64,000 nt of DNA from Thalassia testudinum (taxonomy: Eukaryota; Streptophyta; Magnoliopsida; Alismatales; Hydrocharitaceae), in contig JAZHRO010000022.1 of assembly GCA_037157565.1 (NCBI GenBank), positions 868,001-932,000 of the forward strand, given 5' to 3'. The first letter of the stretch is position 1, and each line of letters opens with the position of its first letter. The translations under genes were made by a program, and so were the position numbers. This document shows, one piece after another, positions 53,931 through 64,000 of this stretch. The notes under the pieces were generated by a model. That model had not been told where the DNA came from, ran no database searches, and worked only from the letters and a program-made list of their open reading frames with translations.

Positions 53931-55229
53931 TTTAGGGAAATTAGTTATTTGGAACGAAGGAATTGTAAAAAAAAAATAAATGTAAATTATATTCGATTCA
54001 TACGCTTCACTTAATCGTAATAAATGCCACTTTATCATATTTAATGTATAAGAAGTGTAATATTGGATTTAGTTTGATATCATAATTTCAACCGTCTATA
54101 TATTATGAGAAATTGCTTTGAATTGTTAGGTTTTTCTGAAAATTGAAATGAAATGGGAGGTAGAGGGCATTATAAAAATGGGTTTACCAAGGACAATTTT
54201 GACGGGTTCTTGAAGACGTATATTGAAAGTACATATATTTGAATAAACAACTAACAACTATAAGCATGACTTAATTAAGAAATAAAGTAAGAAATGACAT
54301 CCCAAATTAAAGTTTGAAATCAAGGGATCATAATCAAATAAAAATATTTTAAGTTGAAGGTTCTACATTACCCTTACAAAAGGTATGCCTTGATAATATA
54401 AGTCTTACATTGTGTCAAAGTGAGGGAACGGTCAGCCCTCCGACCATTGAGACTTCTTATCTACCTAGGACCTAAAAATGGAAATTTTATTGATGTCAAG
54501 TTGAAGGAAACTATTATGTAATGGACAACTTAGGCAAATATTTCACTTACAAAACCCCAACCAATTGGATTTGTGGAGGCAACAAGCATGTCCACCCCTT
54601 CATCCCAACTCCACCAATCTTTGGAAATTTTTTTGGCTATGAATTTATAGGCCTCTACCAATCGAATCTACTCTTTATCATATCTATAGTAATTGGCCTC
54701 CCACATGCCTTATTAAAATCCTCGGTGATTGACGTCCCCAAATTCTCTGTAAATATCACATCGTCTAAAGTAGCCTTCCTCAAACCATTTATTATGAATA
54801 AGTCATCGTCATCGATAAACATGAAGTCCATCCTACCAACAATCTGATAAGTTAATATGGAATTATTTCATAAGCATAGTCCTCCCCCCTATTCGATTAA
54901 TCAGTGTCGCGTTGTTTTGATTGTAATAAAAACATCTAGCTAAATGACATCTCCTAGGATGATATACTTCAATGTAAATTACTTATCGTAAAAACATAAG
55001 CAAATTACAGGTGTGGTAGTGTGCCAAATTTAAATTTTTCCTATAAGTTAACACATTAGACAAGAGGAAATACTTTCCATAACACCATGTATGATAAATG
55101 CAATGAAATATCACAATATATATATACCTAAGATAATACATCAAACATCATGTCATCTAATGATAATAAAACATACGATGGGAATAGTATCCCACTAAGC
55201 ATCAAATTACAACAACACATTTGTCCGAG
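53931..55229. other. Unassigned AT-rich DNA
   Basis: An open frame at 54521-54847 (108 codons) has no recognisable domain. Nothing else seen. Confidence 0.4.
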
Positions 55230-55740
55230 ATGAAAATAACTAAAACACGATTACTAAATCACTAGTATGAAATAGGCTACTTGTAGCGAAGACTTTCCCC
55301 AATTGCAACATAGCATTTTGTCGAGTGAACTTCTCCTTACATGTTGGAGTCCACGATTTCATGGATTTCATCAAATTGTGGAAATGACTTCTCTCAAAGC
55401 TAACAGAGCTTGACAACAAATTCAAGTTACGCAAAATGACAATTTCATGTGTTTCCTTAAATGACGTTAAACGATATAACATATCAACGCTCAAGCCTTA
55501 TCCGTCCTTGGAGCAATAAGACTTCCAATTGAAGCATCTCAAATCCAACCCTAGAAGAAAACCTTCTTTGCATTAAATTTGTAAACATCTTTCATCATCT
55601 TCCATTTGTTCCGAATTTGGATAGGGGAAATCACCATCCTAGACGTGTCGTTTAACTCGATAGCGAGAGTAACCCACACACTGTGAGTAAGCAGCTACTC
55701 CCCTTCATAGAGCTTCCTACGTATGCCATTGATTAAACAT
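55230..55740 (-). pseudogene. Myb/SANT-like domain remnant
   Basis: About 55680-55560 on the minus strand reads VWVTLAIELNDTSRM, then IQIRNKWKMMKDVYKFN and, after a stop, GW and D positions. This resembles the Myb/SANT-like domain of plant proteins related to Harbinger transposons (W..I...LN..... Q..NKW..LKK.Y......GW). The downstream frame 55494-55240 (SVDMLYRLTSFKETHE) may be its continuation. Stops show it is dead. Confidence 0.4.
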
Positions 55741-56028
55741 GTCTTCGGCAACACCGAACATGAAGTGCATCCTAACAAATAGAATGAACGATGATTTCAC
55801 AACGAAGTATAAACAAAATCAGAGGATTAGCTATATATCATTGAATGGATAGTAGAAGAATGCATGTAGTTCAGTAAATTTATTTATTACTCCTGGCATG
55901 CCAAACATTTACAATAATGGAAGTTGACATAAGCATATCACATAAGGAATCTCATATTGACATCATCAACTAAGAGAAGAATGGTAACCTTCACAAAGAA
56001 AATCATCTTCTTCGTCATGGTTATAATG

Positions 56029-56358
56029 TCAACTACCTCCATATATATATGTTTGCTCAATCGTCCGCCGTATAATCGTCAACTCATCGGTGATATCGTT
56101 CGGGGAACGTATGTTTTTGTTATCATCTTTTAATGGTAAATAATTCCTCCTTAGAGGATCCACCCACGCAAAATAGTCACACTCTCCTATTCTACATGAA
56201 CGAAATCGTGAACTCTTGCTCCATGCCTTGGTGGAAGTATGGACCACTGAAGGGAGGTCACCTTTGTAATATGGTACCATGTTTGGTGTGGAGGAACCAC
56301 TGGAAGAGGCCATTGTGTTCGACATGACAGAATACCTTTTAGAATATTCCACTTTCAA
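56029..56358 (-). pseudogene. GRF-type zinc finger remnant
   Basis: A 109-codon open frame with an internal start MASSSGSSTPNMV, then TSTKAWSKSSRFRSCRIG and CDYFAWVDPLRRNYL. The pattern RFxxC...CxYFxWVDP is that of the GRF zinc finger (R.F..C......C.FF.W.D). The first Cys pair is missing, so the zinc site is incomplete. The GRF finger binds single-stranded nucleic acid in larger proteins. It lies upstream (minus strand) of the Myb/SANT-like remnant. Confidence 0.5.
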
Positions 56359-56725
56359 TTATGATACACAGATCAACCGAGAGTATCATAATTTATTACC
56401 ATGAAGACGTTTTCATTGAAGCATATGTGTAACCATTGATTCTATATTACATAATCAAATGAAAAATTCTTTCAACAAGAAACTCGTATGGGTAACGTAA
56501 TCTCAGTCAGGCACATTGCTGTTTACTAAAGGAAGGAAAGTATGAAAGTAGGAAGTTAGATGATAAATACACATTTATTCATGATCAAATGTCTATGTAT
56601 GCGAGTTCTTAAGCTTAACATTGCATTTCATATTATAAATATTACATAGCATGCATCATTTACATTTAAAATAACTTGTTTAAATTATACAGTAATTTAT
56701 GGATTACTGTGGCTAGGAGACAGGG
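56359..56725. other. Spacer before the Athila-like element
   Basis: AT-rich; no feature supported. Confidence 0.4.
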
Positions 56726-58152
56726 TGATATATTTCAGAGCTTCAAATGAAAAATCCAACCGTACGGATTGATCCGAATCGACGATCCCAGCCCATTAGT
56801 GTGAATCGGTTTGATCCGACATCTGTAGCATCCCCTACAAGCATCTAAAGTAGATGGCCCAAATGATGCCACGTGGCATCATCTAGGCTGCTCAAAGGCC
56901 GCCTCGCTCCCCTAAAGGATACTATCGTTGCTTCTCCACCGTCGGATGAGGATCTCATGGCTGGTGAAGCGCCACACCTCATCAGGCTCACGGTCGTTGG
57001 ATGAAGATCCAACAGCCACGAGCGTGTGCATGCAGGATCATCCGCACGACAATCTGCGACCACAGCTCATTGGAAACGAGCGCGATTCCCATGCCGAGGA
57101 CACATGTTCGACTCCTGCTGAGGCACCCTCTCCGCAGCAATCAAAATTCGACCGTCAGATCTCCAACAAGCAGTCCTGAAGTTTCCACACGGCGCAATCT
57201 CGTGCACTGGATAAGCGCGATGCGCATACACGTGCGATCACACACATCGTCATACACAGTAACAAGAGCGCAAGTTTAAGACGTCCGCGCGTGCGTCAGC
57301 TGTCCGGTCGAAGCTCCACCCACACAATCCGAAGCGTACATCCTCGATCCAACAATCAGCGTGCGCTCCACGCGATTTGAAAAGCATGAGCGCACCCTCA
57401 GCAACCGTACGATGAAGATCTAACGGTGCTCCGACAGCCACACCTCACCAGCTGCTCCGTGCGGAGATGCCAACACTAAGCGCGTGATGCGCACACGCAA
57501 ATGCTGCGCTACGCGCAACTGGGCGCGAGAGGTACGCACGCGAGCGTGTCCTACGTATGGCCCTCAATGCAAGGTCCACCCAAATGATGTGATTTCACCC
57601 TATAAATATCCCCCTTCACCCCCATTCTCAAGGGGACTATCTCTATCTTCTACCAAGCAATTCTCCCACTCCATAGAGCTTCCATGCAAGATTCTGGAGC
57701 TGTTGAGTCGTCGACGGAAGCCCATCCACCACCATGGCTATCTCAATGCTCCATTTGTCGCATTTATTTTCTTGTTTTCCTTAGCTTAATGTTCACATTT
57801 ATTTAGGCATTCATTTATCATTGGTGTTGGTAGTTGTAAGACGATTTTTCCTATCATTATTGTCTCGTTCCATTCCTTGCATTTTATGATTTTAATGTGA
57901 CATTGCTCTATCTTGTTTTTCGTGTGTAGATTAGCAATCATTGTTATCATGAATTTCTAACCCTACTCTCTCTCTCTCTCCCCGCAAGCAATCAAAATAA
58001 CCATCATGTGGCATTAAAAATGAGCGACTAATCGATTCGTATTTCCACCTCCTCGAGATCGACACTCGTAGTCACTTTGATTATTCTTATTAAAATTGAT
58101 GTCGTAAGCGCACTACTACAGTGAACGAATTAACCTAACGTACTTCTCGACA
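56726..58152 (+). repeat. 5' LTR of the Athila-like element
   Basis: Begins TGATATATTTCAGAG and ends CTTCTCGACA just before the primer site. The start is chosen from the TGATATA terminus common in Athila LTRs; the partner LTR is not in the window. Middle (56860-57560) is GC-rich, with a short (tc)n stretch near 57967. Confidence 0.65.
57601..57608 (+). promoter_or_regulatory. TATA box in Athila-like LTR
   Basis: tataaata preceded by a GC-rich region and followed by a pyrimidine-rich stretch (ccccttcacccccattc); this fits the LTR promoter. Confidence 0.6.
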
Positions 58153-58160
58153 CCAGTTTT

Positions 58161-58179
58161 TTGGCGTCGTTGCTGGGGA
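58161..58179 (+). other. Primer-binding site, tRNA-Asp type
   Basis: ttggcgtcgttgctgggga matches the complement of the plant tRNA-Asp 3' end (TGGCGCCGTTGCCGGGGA) with two C-to-T changes, of the kind produced by decay of methylated cytosine. Confidence 0.8.
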
Positions 58180-59769
58180 GGCAACGGATCTTTTATTCGC
58201 TCCCATTTCCTTTGGCATTGGTGGTACTCGCATTTTCTGACTCGCCTTCTCTCTTCCTACTTATTGATTGCAGGAATCTAGTGCATCGGCGATGGGAGGA
58301 GCGTGGACCAAGATAGTAGATTGGAGCAAAGGGAGCGTAAGAGAAGACCGTCATCAATTTGAAGATTTGATATCTTGTCTTCCCACGATCCAAAGATAAC
58401 CCTTCATCCGTGGACCAAGGAAAACATTTAGGTGGTGGTACTTAAAAAAAAAGCCTCTCTTGTGTTTGTTGAAGAAAACACCACCATTAAGTTCTCAACC
58501 CATCAATTTCGCAACGCTATTTTCTGGACTCGAGTTGAGCACACGATTACAGGACCCTTAATACCTCTCAAAATTTTGAAAACAATCTCAGTGGTGCTCC
58601 TTCCTGTGGGCGAACACCACCTAAAATTTCATAGTCAAACTCTTTGTGGTTTGACCATGAGAAATTCACTACTAGGAGTACGCATGGTTGTCCTGATTTC
58701 TGGAGACTCGAAGGTTGTTGCTGTTGCTGCGAACTCCACGCAGCTTTGATTTGTGTGAGATTTATATGTTTGAAAAGCTCTTGAAGTGCTCTATACTTCT
58801 TCTTAAGACTATTTTTGCATTTGAAAAAGACTAGTGACTATTCTAACTTAATTCCTAAACTCGTGCACTTATCTAGAGGTTCTAGATAGACTGACTCCCT
58901 CTCGGAAAAATGTGAATTTGGGTTATTTATCATCCTTGAAAATTTTTGAAATTGATTTTTTTGGAAACCTCGTTTGATTTTGGTTAGGATAGGGTCATTG
59001 CTTGCTTTGTTTAAACCATTCTTGAAAAAGTCTAAATTAAAAAGAAGATTCATTTAGTAGAAGTTGCATACCCTAGGATCTTCTACACTAGGGTGCTTTT
59101 AACTCTATAGTCACACAAAAGATCCTAAAGAAAAATCAATCCATCAATCGTGTGACTACATCTTTGTGCCTTGATTAAACTTGTAAACAAGTGGAATCCT
59201 GAAATTCAATAAAGTAAGGTTCAAACTCTAAAAATCCACCCATCATAATCTTGCTTGATAAAAAAAAGCACTTGTTTTGGCATTGGGTTCTTGCACCCGA
59301 TTGTGCACACAGTTTAATTGCCTTTTTTAAGGGCACCAATCCCCCTAACTCCCTTCACATAATCACTGAGCATAAGCACTAACCTAGCCTAAATTAAAAT
59401 TGAGTAGACGTTGGCCCTAGGATTCATTGAGTCTATTTCAAGATATTCTTCTAAACACATTTTGAATTAGTGACGTTTGCTTGCTTCAAAAGGTGCTAAG
59501 TTGGGAGGCCTGATTGTCAAACGACTTAAGTAAGCGGGGATTTAGCATAATTAGCAGCCCTTAGGATATGCTCCTCCTGCTTCGCTTGCCCAACTTTACC
59601 ACCTTTGGGAGTAAGGACAACACCAAATTTGTCGTGTGGTCAGAGTTTATCTCTGAAGTGTAGGTCACCTAGGTCTACACTATAGGGCCTATATTTATTT
59701 GCTTGATTGTGCGCACACTATTCTCGCATCTGTTTCCCTTCTCATACCTCCCCGTTCTCTAATGTATGC
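58180..59769 (+). other. Leader of the Athila-like element
   Basis: About 1.6 kb non-coding. A 105-codon open frame at 58432-58749 has no domain and is probably chance. Confidence 0.5.
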
Positions 59770-61498
59770 ATGAAAGATGATCATTTCACCCTGAATTGGT
59801 TGCTTTAGATAGAGAGATTAGGAGGAGACTTGATTTTTCAAGGGTTAAGACTGAGAAAATGGTCGACCTAAGAGTTGAGGAGGTTGAGGACTAGCCTCAA
59901 CCTGATGCTATGGCCATTATCCAGGCTCAAAACATCGCCAACCACCAACTCCAACAACAACAGATCCAAACCATCAAGCAGGCCATACACTGACTGCAGA
60001 ACCCTCAAGGGCAACCTCCACCTAATCCACCACAACCCCTTGAGGGCCAACCAAGGCCTCTCCGTGATTTATGCGGTACGTCTACCATCAGTGTTGAGCC
60101 GAATCTTAGGGTCCCTGAAGGGGGAGATGATTTTCAATTAAAACCCAATGTCCTTAGCTTGGTTCAAAGCCATTTCCATGGGAGCTCAAATAAAGACCCT
60201 TTCCAACACTTGGAGGACCTAGATCAGATTGCTTGGGCCGTGAAACCTAGGAACATCTATTTGGACATTGTTTTAATTAAGATGTTCCCATTCTCCTTAA
60301 GAGACAAACTTTCTCATTGGCTTAGGACCTTAGGGAGACCCATCTCCACTTGGAAAGAATTAAGTCATGCATTTCATAAGAAGTTTTTCCCCATAGGAAA
60401 GACTAATGCCCTTAGAAGATCCATCACTACATTCACCTTACAAAGTGGAGAGCAGTTCCATGAGGCGTGGGAACGATTTAACGAATTATTGAGGAGATGC
60501 CCACACCACGAGGTTCCAAGATGGCAATTGGCTCAGATTTTCTACCATAGTCTAGACAGCAACCTTAGGAATTTCGTTGATGCCTCATGTAGAGGCATTG
60601 TTCTAAACAAAGACGAGAAAAGCACGTTCGAGCTCTTTGAGTCAATGAGTGAGAACTCACTTAATAATGCCTCCATGACCCAATTTAATAGGTCCAGACA
60701 ACCTCGTGGTGGGATTTATGAGGTACAAACTAATTCGGGGATGGTTGACATGGACATCAAAGCGAAGAAACTGGATCGAGTTAAGTTGGTGGATAAGAAA
60801 ATTGATGAGCTTTTAAATCAATCCCGAGCCCCATTGCAAACCTTCTCCCTAGTGAAGGGAGCACACAATGTTAACCTGGTTCAGTTTATGAATCAAGTGC
60901 ACATGGAACAACCCCTGACCATGTTCCAGGGAGAGACCTTTGCTCCCTTAAATCCTGATTATTCTTTCCCGTCCCCTTCGGCACCTTCTACCTTTGAAGA
61001 TGCCCATGCGATCCAGGGATACTCTAAGCTCGATCCTTTCTCCAACTCTTATAACACTGGATGGCGCACCCACCCAAATTTTTCCTGGTCGAACCACAAA
61101 CCAAACCAATTCCAGAACCAACCCAGGGCAAACCCTCCCTCCTATCAACAAGGTCCACCTCTTAGACCACCCTATAACCATAATAGGGCAGCTCCTACAC
61201 AACAAAACCAAATGGACACCTTGCTCAAGATGATGGCTGATATGAATCATAAACATCAAGAGGAGATGGCTTTAGTGAAGGGATAATTGAGTGAACTGTT
61301 GGATAACAAATAAGAGGGGTTCCTTCCATCTCAGCTACAACCAAACCCTATGAATGTAATGAATAGAGGTTATAATCCTCAAGAGTTCCAACAAAATCAG
61401 GGGTAAGCCCATATGATTTTACAAGCCCCATGGACACCCCCTAGGTTTGCTGCTTCTTCTTCTTCTTAAGGACCCAACCCTGGTTCCATTGCCTCAGC
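59770..61498 (+). pseudogene. Athila-like gag remnant
   Basis: Starts near ATGAAAGATGATCATTTC (59770); after a frameshift it reads HPELVALDREIRRRLDFSR. In-frame stops occur at about 59893 and 59991. The long open part 60159-61286 (in the same frame) is the gag core with FQHLEDLDQIAWAV, MFPFSLRDKLSHWL, STWKELSHAFHKKFFP, FHEAWERFNELLRRCPHH and FYHSLDSNLRNFVDASC. A Pro/Asn/Gln-rich tail follows. Gag forms the particle. Loss of frame occurs again between about 61430 and 61499. Confidence 0.9.
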
Positions 61499-62922
61499 AA
61501 TGCAATTACCTTGAGAAGCGATACTCAAACCCAGGACCCCAAATGACTGACCCATCCCGTGACCACACTACCTGAGGTAATTGATTCTAAGGATGAGCGG
61601 GAGGAACCCAAGGATCAAGAACCCAACCTGGTTCAAACCCAAATCCCATACCCTAAAGCCTTGGACAAGGTCAAGAAGAGAAATGTGGCTGAGAACGAGG
61701 AGTTGTTAGAAATATTCAAACAAGTACATATTAATATACCTCTCCTCAAAGTGATCAAACATATCCTTGCTTACGCGAAGTTTTTGAAGGATGTTTGCAC
61801 ACCCAAGCATAACCCAAGAACCAAAGCGCCTAGGAAGGTAGTGCTATCTAAGCAGGCTAGTTCGGTGATATCGAGTAGTCTACCTCCTAAAAGGACTGAT
61901 CCTAGAGCACCTTTGATCTCGTGTAATATTGGTGACATGACTTTTGACAGAGAGCTCCTAGACTTAGGTGCTTCAATTAACTTAATCTCGACTACCCTTT
62001 ATCACTAGTTTGGATTCGGAGAATTAAAGCCTACACCTGTGACCATCCAATTGATCGATCGATCTGTGAAAAGCTCGAAAGGGGTGGTCGAGGAGGTAAT
62101 TGCTCGGGTTAAGGACTTCTACTTCCCATTTGACTTCTTAGTCCTTGACATGGAAGTTCTCAAACAATTACAAAACACGCCCATCATCCTAAGTAGATCC
62201 TTTTTTGCTACGGACAAGGCTAACATTGACTGCAACGTGGGATGTATGGAAATTGCCTTTAGAGATAAGAAGATGCAATTGGATATCTTAAAGGAAACTA
62301 AGTCTTTTGATTGCGGTTGGGTCGAGGAATGCGATCCCGTGGAAACCCTGGTTGAAGAATGCCTGACAATAAGCTCTTTAGAGGACCTTCTGACTCAACC
62401 AGTTTTAGGCTACCCTGACCTATCCCAACCTCTGGAGGTTGTAGAACTTTATAGAACTGATTACCATCGGCAACCTCAATTTGAGGAGATTGAGGCCACT
62501 CAACTCCTTCCTTTCCCTAACCCATCAAACATTGTACCACCTATACCTAAATTGGAACCTCTGCCCAATAACCTCAAATATGTCTTCCTAGGACTTGATC
62601 ATACTTTCCCTGTGATTATCAATGCACACCTGACCAAGGACCAAGAGCTTAGGTTGATTACAACTCTTTCTGAACATCGGGCAACAATTCGGTGGATAAT
62701 TTCTAACTTAAGGGGAATTAGCCCTAGCTATTGTACACACAAGATCTATTTGGAAGATGGGATTCGACCTTCTCGCCAGATGCAAAGGCAACTGAATCCA
62801 AACATGCGAGAGGTCGTTAAAAAAGAAATAATTAAATGGCTTGATGTGAAAATCATCTATCCGATTTTTGACAGCTCCTGGGTAAGCCCAACTCAAGTGG
62901 TGCCAAAGAAGGTTGGGCTTAC
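61499..62922 (+). pseudogene. Athila-like protease and RT start, disrupted
   Basis: Begins NAITLRSDTQTQ (61499), the AITLRSG-type signature. The protease has LLDLGASINLIS (about 61950), then a single in-frame TAG after LYH (62009-62011 region), then FGELKPTPVTIQLIDRSVK and KDFYFPFDFLVLDME. RT starts PLPNNLKYVFLG (about 62560), with ISPSYCTHKIYLED, QRQLNPNMREVVKKEI and SSWVSPTQVVPKK, after which the LTR insertion cuts it at 62922. The RT catalytic box is not in the window. Confidence 0.9.
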
Positions 62923-64000
62923 TGTTACGATCCGATTCCTGAATCCCTACTGAACCCAAACCGGCTCGCCTCGACTAATCCCAAGACCCAGTTGTTCAAC
63001 AAGAAATAACCGAAAAGTAGGAAAATAAACCACATTCACATATGCAATGTAACTAAGAAATAAAGGAAAGTAAAAGCTGCTATTCCAGTACATGCCACCA
63101 CAACAACAGGAAAATGGAAATGAAAGCAACAGTAACAGGAACAATAGCAAAAAGTCTGAAACTCACTATTACAGTAAAGAGAGGACAACAAAAAGTGCTG
63201 AAAACTACGGTTGGGCTCGACTGGGCCCAGCACCCTCAGCAGCCAGAAGCTTGGGCTACTCAACTCCTAGACCTGAACAGTGTTATGGAAAAGACGGAGT
63301 CAGCGAATGCTGAGTAGAGTGATAACCATACTATCTAAGCAGTAAAAGTAACAGGCATAATTATCTTTTCTTGTTATTTTATTTTACAGGTAATTCCTAT
63401 TTCACCCATTTTTGTCATCTTTCATATTTTTCTTGATCTTGCATGTTCCTCATGAGAACGATTTTGATTGCAGTCTTTTCTGAATAGTAGAAGGTACATG
63501 TGGTACTCTCCTGGCCGGGAGAGTCTCCCGTGGTAGTCCTACACCCAGTCAACCACCCCAAGGTCACTGTCAAACGTAGCGATGACTATGGCACGCGCGA
63601 TAAGCGCACGAGTAGCTACCCCGCACTAACACGCGGTCAGTCGTTTCAACTAGCGGGTACTCTCAAAGTACAGTACAGAACAGTATAGGGCCTAGCCCTC
63701 TTAGAAAGAGGGGTCTCGCCCCTCCACAATCCGCGCACCCTCGTCTGACTACCCCGGTTTGCCCAGAGGGCCTAACAAGTCGGTGTAGGGTGGCTAACTG
63801 AACCCCGGGCCCTGTGGGGTGGCTAGCTTCCTCCCTACAGTAGTAGCTCGCCTCGGTACCATGTATACAAGGGCCAACAGAAGTCGGTGTAGAGTGACCA
63901 ATCCTAACCTTGGATCCCAACCCAAGGGCGGTTAGCTTCGCTTTACACTAAAAGGGGACAGTCTCTCTCCTTGGTACCACGTACTCAAGGGCCAGCACAC
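62923..64000 (-). mobile_element. LTR of the 45.7-kb gypsy-type family, inserted in Athila-like RT
   Basis: Begins (+ strand) tgttacgatccgattcctga, the complement of the end of the solo LTR. It continues to match its 3' part in reverse order (landmarks: ctcgactaatcccaagaccc, ccggccaggagag-type block, aggccctctggg, cccaacccaaggg) to the window end. Seen on the minus strand, this is the last ~1.08 kb of the LTR. Whether a full element or another solo LTR follows cannot be told. The bases left of the insertion are CTTAC. Confidence 0.85.

Larger units (their letters stand above)
56726..62922 (+). mobile_element. Athila-like Ty3/gypsy LTR retrotransposon, interrupted in RT
   Basis: 5' LTR (56726-58152), tRNA-Asp-type primer site, 1.6-kb leader, gag starting with the HPELVALDREI-type motif, the AITLRS linker, a DLGASIN protease and the first part of RT follow in order. 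These motifs and the tRNA-Asp primer are characteristic of the Athila lineage. The element is cut at 62922 by an LTR on the opposite strand. Its remaining pol and 3' LTR are beyond the window. Stops and two or more frameshifts in gag show it is inactive. Confidence 0.9.

Noticed and set aside
57484..57789. 101-codon open frame in the Athila-like LTR
   Set aside because: It covers the LTR promoter region and has no recognisable domain.
58432..58749. 105-codon open frame in the Athila-like leader
   Set aside because: No domain, lies between primer site and gag, expected by chance.
1..64000. CRISPR arrays, tRNA or rRNA genes, bacterial-type operons or defence systems
   Set aside because: No regularly spaced repeats with unique spacers, no cloverleaf candidates apart from primer-site matches, and no prokaryote-like gene order. 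The direct repeats found are LTRs or tandem units.

Overview
This window looks like nuclear DNA of a flowering plant. The evidence is AT-rich non-coding sequence, spliced exons with GT/AG borders, and a dense nested load of plant-type retroelements: L1-like and RTE-like LINEs, Ty1/copia, Athila-like Ty3/gypsy, a TRIM-like element and MITEs. The sequence does not identify the species. There is no sign of bacterial operons, CRISPR, tRNA or rRNA genes.

The only host gene I can support runs on the + strand and is a 3' half. Four small exons (11270-11358, 11730-11789, 30354-30455, 38243-38356) join in compatible phases and end in TAG. They encode about 116 residues of a helical, Lys-rich protein that I cannot name. 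Its second and third introns are about 18.6 kb and 7.8 kb because they are filled with transposons.

Layout. 1-4.1 kb: a decayed L1-like LINE. 4.8-9.85 kb: a decayed copia element on the minus strand. 10.6-10.8 kb: a probable copia integrase relic. 13.3-17.7 kb: a second minus-strand copia. 18.0-19.3 kb: a TRIM-like element with two ~310-bp LTRs and a near-matching target duplication. 20.1-20.8 kb: a hAT-like MITE candidate and an RTE 3' end. 21.3-22.6 kb: a third LINE, 5'-truncated. 23.3-28.7 kb: the most complete LINE. 28.8-29.0 kb: an internal RTE piece. 30.9-35.4 kb: a plus-strand copia with a foreign insert in its leader. The host gene ends at 38356.

Beyond the gene, 40.1-41.5 kb holds two MITE-like elements, one a hAT-type with a perfect 8-bp duplication. 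42-45 kb is unassigned AT-rich DNA with a probable LTR remnant and a (TA)n microsatellite. 45.73-48.38 kb is a 2.66-kb solo LTR with a perfect TTTCA duplication, carrying a cluster of GACGTC palindromes. It sits between two inverted copies of an older gypsy-type terminal sequence. 51-56.4 kb is old and degraded, with a MITE candidate, a diverged duplication, and Myb/SANT-like and GRF-like coding remnants. 56.73-62.92 kb is an Athila-like gypsy element (5' LTR, tRNA-Asp-type primer site, gag, protease, start of RT). Its RT is cut by a minus-strand LTR of the 45.7-kb family, which runs off the window.

Nearly all coding sequence here is broken by stops and frameshifts. I found no new defence, toxin or metabolic system. 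The most useful observations concern transposon structure: the TE-loaded gene, the TRIM, the solo LTR with its motif array, an unclassified insert family, and GC-rich tandem repeats in the leaders of two copia elements.
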